A stretch of 64,000 nucleotides of DNA. It comes from Dama dama (Eukaryota > Chordata > Mammalia > Artiodactyla > Cervidae). The stretch's first letter is position 1, and each line of letters starts with the position of its first letter. The translations under genes and the position numbers were made by a program. The stretch covers positions 126,538,501 to 126,602,500 of the forward strand of contig NC_083685.1 of the NCBI RefSeq assembly GCF_033118175.1. The letters are read 5' to 3'. This document shows positions 61,340 to 64,000 of this stretch, in pieces. The notes below the pieces were generated by a model, which saw only the letters and a list, made by a program, of their open reading frames with translations, ran no database searches and had not been told where the DNA came from.

Positions 61340-61640
61340 AGGCCCATTCTGCGGCTTAATCTGTGACATTTAACATAAATAGTTTTCTATTCCCAGCTGA
61401 CCTTTAATGGCTTTTATCATCAGCTGTGGTTCCTGGCAGCCGTACAAGCGTTGCCGCTTCGGCCTATTCCAGCAGAATGCCCAAGGAGGCCCCACGGTTT
61501 TCTCCACGTGAAGCCAGGGGGCCCCTAGAGATGTCCGCCCAGACTTGAGCCCAGAAATATGGTCCCGCGTTTCAATTAGAAATTAGCGGGGAAGTCAGTT
61601 ATTAAGTGGTTAGTTATTATGGTAATGGAGACGCCCCACA
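61340..61640. promoter_or_regulatory. Candidate conserved non-coding block
   Basis: GCGGCTTAATCTGTGACATT, TAACATAAATAGTTTTCTAT, GACCTTTAATGGCTTTTATC, GTTTCAATTAGAAATTAGCG, GTCAGTTATTAAGTGGTTAG and TTATTATGGTAATGGAGACG lie in 300 bp with CpG-bearing inserts (GCGTTGCCGCTTCGGCC). No repeat family matches. Among the most convincing enhancer-like blocks here; unproven. Confidence 0.42.
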
Positions 61641-62237
61641 TTAGCTGTGCAGACCTCTCGTGTGCTTTCCTCTCGTGGCCACTGTTTAACCCCCAGCCCT
61701 GCCCTGATGCTCAGTTGCAGGTGGGACAGAAGTGGGAGGGAGGAGGCCAGGAAAGGTAGGGACTGCATCCTGCCCACCCCCTGCACCCCTACTCACCCCA
61801 ACCCCCCGCAACAGACACCATCTCCAGGAAGCGACATGTGCGGTGACATTAGAAAAACTACCCCCAAAAATCACAAGTCACATCCTCAGACCGCCAGAAG
61901 CAGAAGCCATGGTCAAAACCAGTGCCCACTGCCACCCCACCCTCAGCATCTTTCTGCTCATAGATGGGTGTGCTGTCATCAGAGCACCCCTTCTGCAGAG
62001 GGCTGGGTCTGAGCCAAGGCCCCGCAGACGCTGAGGGTTCAGAAGAATGCCAAGCAACCCTTGGCTGGAGGGCAGGGCGGCTGGGCTCTAGTCTCATCCA
62101 GGTGATCCTGGGCAAGTCACATGACTTGTCAGACATCACCCCTCCATGGGTGATGAAAGTACAGGTCAGGAGTCTCTGACCATCGTCCTGCTCCAGCATA
62201 CCTGAAAGACGCGCCATTCCCTGATCAGGGTGACGGT
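61641..62237. other. Unique sequence with a MIR scrap
   Basis: CCAGGTGATCCTGGGCAAGT then CACATGAC at about 62098-62125 is a MIR core fragment. The rest is unassigned. Confidence 0.45.
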
Positions 62238-62876
62238 CTGCTGTGGACTGAATCGTGTCCCCCCAGGTTCATGTTGAACACCTAACCCTCAGTGTGACAG
62301 TGTTTGGAGATGGGGTCTTTGGGAGGTAAGGGCTTCCCTGGTGGCTTAGTGGTAAAGAATCTGCCTGCAATGCAGGAGACCCGGATTTGATCCCTGGGTT
62401 GAGAAGATGCCCTGGAGAAGGAAGGGGCAACCAACTCCAGTATTCTTTCCTGGAGCATCCCACAGACAGAGGAACCTGGTGGGTTACAGTCCATGGAGTT
62501 GCAGAAGAGTCAGACACAACTTAACTAAACAACAGACAATCACCTTTAGGAGGTAACTGAGTTAGATGAGGTCCTGGGGGTGGGGCCTCCATGATGAGAT
62601 TAGTGCCCTTTCGTGAAGAGATCCCAGATCTCTCTTCCCCCAAAGTGCTCCCTATCCCCACACAGGCTGCACAGAGAAGAGGTCATATGATCACACAGTA
62701 AGAGGGTGGCCACCTCCATGCCCAGAGAAGAGGCCTAAGTGGGAAACTATGTTGCTGTCACCTTGATCATGGACTTTCCAGAACAGTGGAAAATAACTGT
62801 CTATTGTTTAAGCTGCCAGTCTATGGTATTTTCTAACAGTAGCCTGAGCTGGCTAAGCTAGGATCCATTGCAGCAG
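62238..62876 (+). mobile_element. MaLR (MLT1-type) solitary LTR split by a SINE
   Basis: CTGTGGACTGAATCGTGTCC, TGTTTGGAGATGGGGTCTTT, then after the SINE GGAGGTAACTGAGTTAGATG, GAGATTAGTGCCCTTTCGTG, AGAAGAGGTCATATGATCAC, TTGATCATGGACTTTCCAGA and TAAGCTGCCAGTCTATGGTA are MaLR LTR motifs end to end. A solo LTR remnant; no internal genes. Confidence 0.82.
62330..62543 (+). mobile_element. Bov-tA SINE inserted in the MaLR LTR
   Basis: GGGCTTCCCTGGTGGCTTAG; body to GTCAGACACAACTTAACTAA. CTTTGGGAGGTAA (62317-62329) and CTTTAGGAGGTAA (62544-62556) are a 13-bp duplication with one mismatch. Confidence 0.93.
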
Positions 62877-63124
62877 AAATTCTCTACATCAGGCAGGCAT
62901 AGATAAGAGCTTGGCGGGGGGCAGAGTCCTGCCACCCTGGTCCCCCCTCCTCTCCTGACGCCTGGTCCTCTCTGTCTGAAGAAGATGCTCTCAGAGGCGT
63001 CTTCCAAAATTCTTTCCTAACGATGTCTTCCTCTTCCATTCCCCAGGGTAGAGCGTGGGCAGCAGGTCTGTAGCCACCTTTGCAGTCAGCAGCTGAGCTC
63101 ATAATCCTGGTCCCCACCCTTCCC
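62877..63124. other. Short unique spacer
   Basis: Unassigned. Confidence 0.4.
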
Positions 63125-63290
63125 ATCTCTGTGACCTGCGGCAGGTCACCACGGAGCCACCAAGCATCGTTTTCTTATCTGATAACATCTGGTGAGGATA
63201 AACTAGCTCACACGAGAGAAGCGCTCCATGCAGGGACTTGCAAGACGTGAGTGTTCAGGAAGAGGTCGTTATTATCACTGTTATGATTCC
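63125..63290 (+). mobile_element. MIR SINE remnant
   Basis: CTCTGTGACCTGCGGCAGGT, CATCGTTTTCTTATCTGATA, TGGTGAGGATAAACTAGCTC and AAGCGCTCCATGCAGGG follow the MIR order. Confidence 0.6.
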
Positions 63291-63298
63291 AAAGACGA

Positions 63299-63324
63299 TG
63301 GGGCGGGGGCGGGGGTGGGGGGGA
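63299..63324 (+). repeat. G-run with quadruplex-forming pattern
   Basis: The plus strand reads GGGGCGGGGGCGGGGGTGGG followed by more G: four or more runs of at least four G with one-base loops. Such a pattern is a strong G-quadruplex candidate. It is followed by an A-rich, then purine-rich plus strand (63390-63530). Confidence 0.75.
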
Positions 63325-63715
63325 GTAGGGGAGAAAAAAAGGGAAAAAAGCACACAGTGGCTTCTTTTTTCCCTTGAGATCTGATGCGTATTTAAGGAGG
63401 GAGAAGAAAAGAAAGTCGGGGACCAAACAGGGAGATGAGAAGGGGCAGAATGAAGTGAAGACAGCAAGGAAGGGAAGTGGGAAGGAATCTCAAATAATGA
63501 GAGAAAACGAACTGGAGGAAAGTTTTCTGATCGGGAAGGGCTGTGCACAGCGGGGTTGGGAGGCAGCGGAGGGTGTGTGTGGTGGGGCGATGGGGCCGTG
63601 GAGGCAGAGGTGCTTACAATGTTTTCCTCTGCTCAGCTGTGCCAACAGGGAAGAAAATGAATCTGAGGAGCCCAGGCAAGGCTGCCCAGACGCAGTGCTA
63701 ACATACAGCTGGTGA
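63325..63715. other. Purine-rich unique sequence
   Basis: About 140 bases (63390-63530) are mostly A and G on the plus strand. A 113-codon Lys/Glu/Arg-rich frame (63374-63715) reflects this composition; no domain. Confidence 0.45.
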
Positions 63716-64000
63716 AGGCGGCTGCGGAAGGCACAGGCCCCTTGAAAATTCTCTTGCTAGCCACTACCTTGGTATCCTGAGCGCCTCCACACAGCGGCTG
63801 TCTTGTTCTTGCGGGAGGGACTGCTGAAGAGCCACTTGGCTTGATTTCTTTAATCTTCTGACACCGCCTGTCGCAGAGGAGAGTGTAATTGGGACGCACT
63901 GTACCTTCCCAGCAGCCAAGCCACGGAGAGCCTTGCAAGATGAGAGCCCATGATGCCCCGGCTGCCGGAATGGGCCAGGCTCTTAATTGGCTTATTTGCT
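63716..64000. promoter_or_regulatory. Candidate conserved non-coding block at the window edge
   Basis: CTTGATTTCTTTAATCTTCT, GAGTGTAATTGGGACGCACT and GCTCTTAATTGGCTTATTTG (63980-63999) with CpG-bearing text between (GCGGAAGGCACAGG, CACCGCCTGTCGCAG). No repeat matches. It is cut by the window end. Confidence 0.33.

Overview
This window reads as nuclear DNA of a ruminant, most probably a bovid. The evidence is the interspersed repeats. I count about 31 copies of the Bov-tA/Bov-A SINE family, 8 copies of a second tRNA-derived SINE of the cetartiodactyl CHR type, and 8 pieces of the BovB LINE. Older mammalian repeats (MIR, L2, L1M, hAT-Charlie, MaLR LTRs) lie around them. Family names come from memory of consensus sequences, not from a search.

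I found no protein-coding gene, no convincing exon chain, and no rRNA or tRNA gene. The longest open frames come from BovB, from SINEs, or from GC-rich unique DNA without coding character. The only recognisable protein remnants are decayed BovB reverse-transcriptase segments near 14.2-16.2 kb and 54.8-55.7 kb. The window is therefore intergenic or intronic.

Layout. 1-12.4 kb: SINEs, MIR/hAT fragments, a SINE-split MaLR LTR (2.4-3.0 kb) and an L1 3' end split by a SINE (10.5-11.1 kb). 13.6-16.85 kb: an old antisense L1 carrying a CHR SINE and a BovB, and that BovB carries a second BovB in opposite orientation. 16.9-24 kb: mostly unique DNA with three conserved-looking AT-rich blocks. 24-32 kb: SINE/L2/L1/MIR mosaic plus a long TG/CA tract. 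32-36 kb: unique DNA, two conserved-looking blocks and a 19-bp minisatellite with GC-box-like units. 36-46.6 kb: dense repeats, a 21-bp minisatellite, a conserved-looking block with a perfect 10-bp inverted repeat (45.2-45.6 kb), and a hAT element with an intact 8-bp target duplication. 46.6-54 kb: GC-rich unique DNA with scattered repeats. 54.4-55.7 kb: a SINE fused directly to a BovB. 55.7-64 kb: unique DNA with a TATA-box candidate at 56.4 kb, two conserved-looking blocks, another SINE-split MaLR LTR and a G-quadruplex-type run.

The most interesting signal outside the repeats is a recurrent series of about a dozen AT-rich, motif-dense, repeat-free blocks of 130-460 bp inside otherwise GC-rich DNA. 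They resemble the conserved non-coding elements found around developmental transcription-factor genes. That is inference from composition and motifs only. Nothing in the window supports a new protein-based system.
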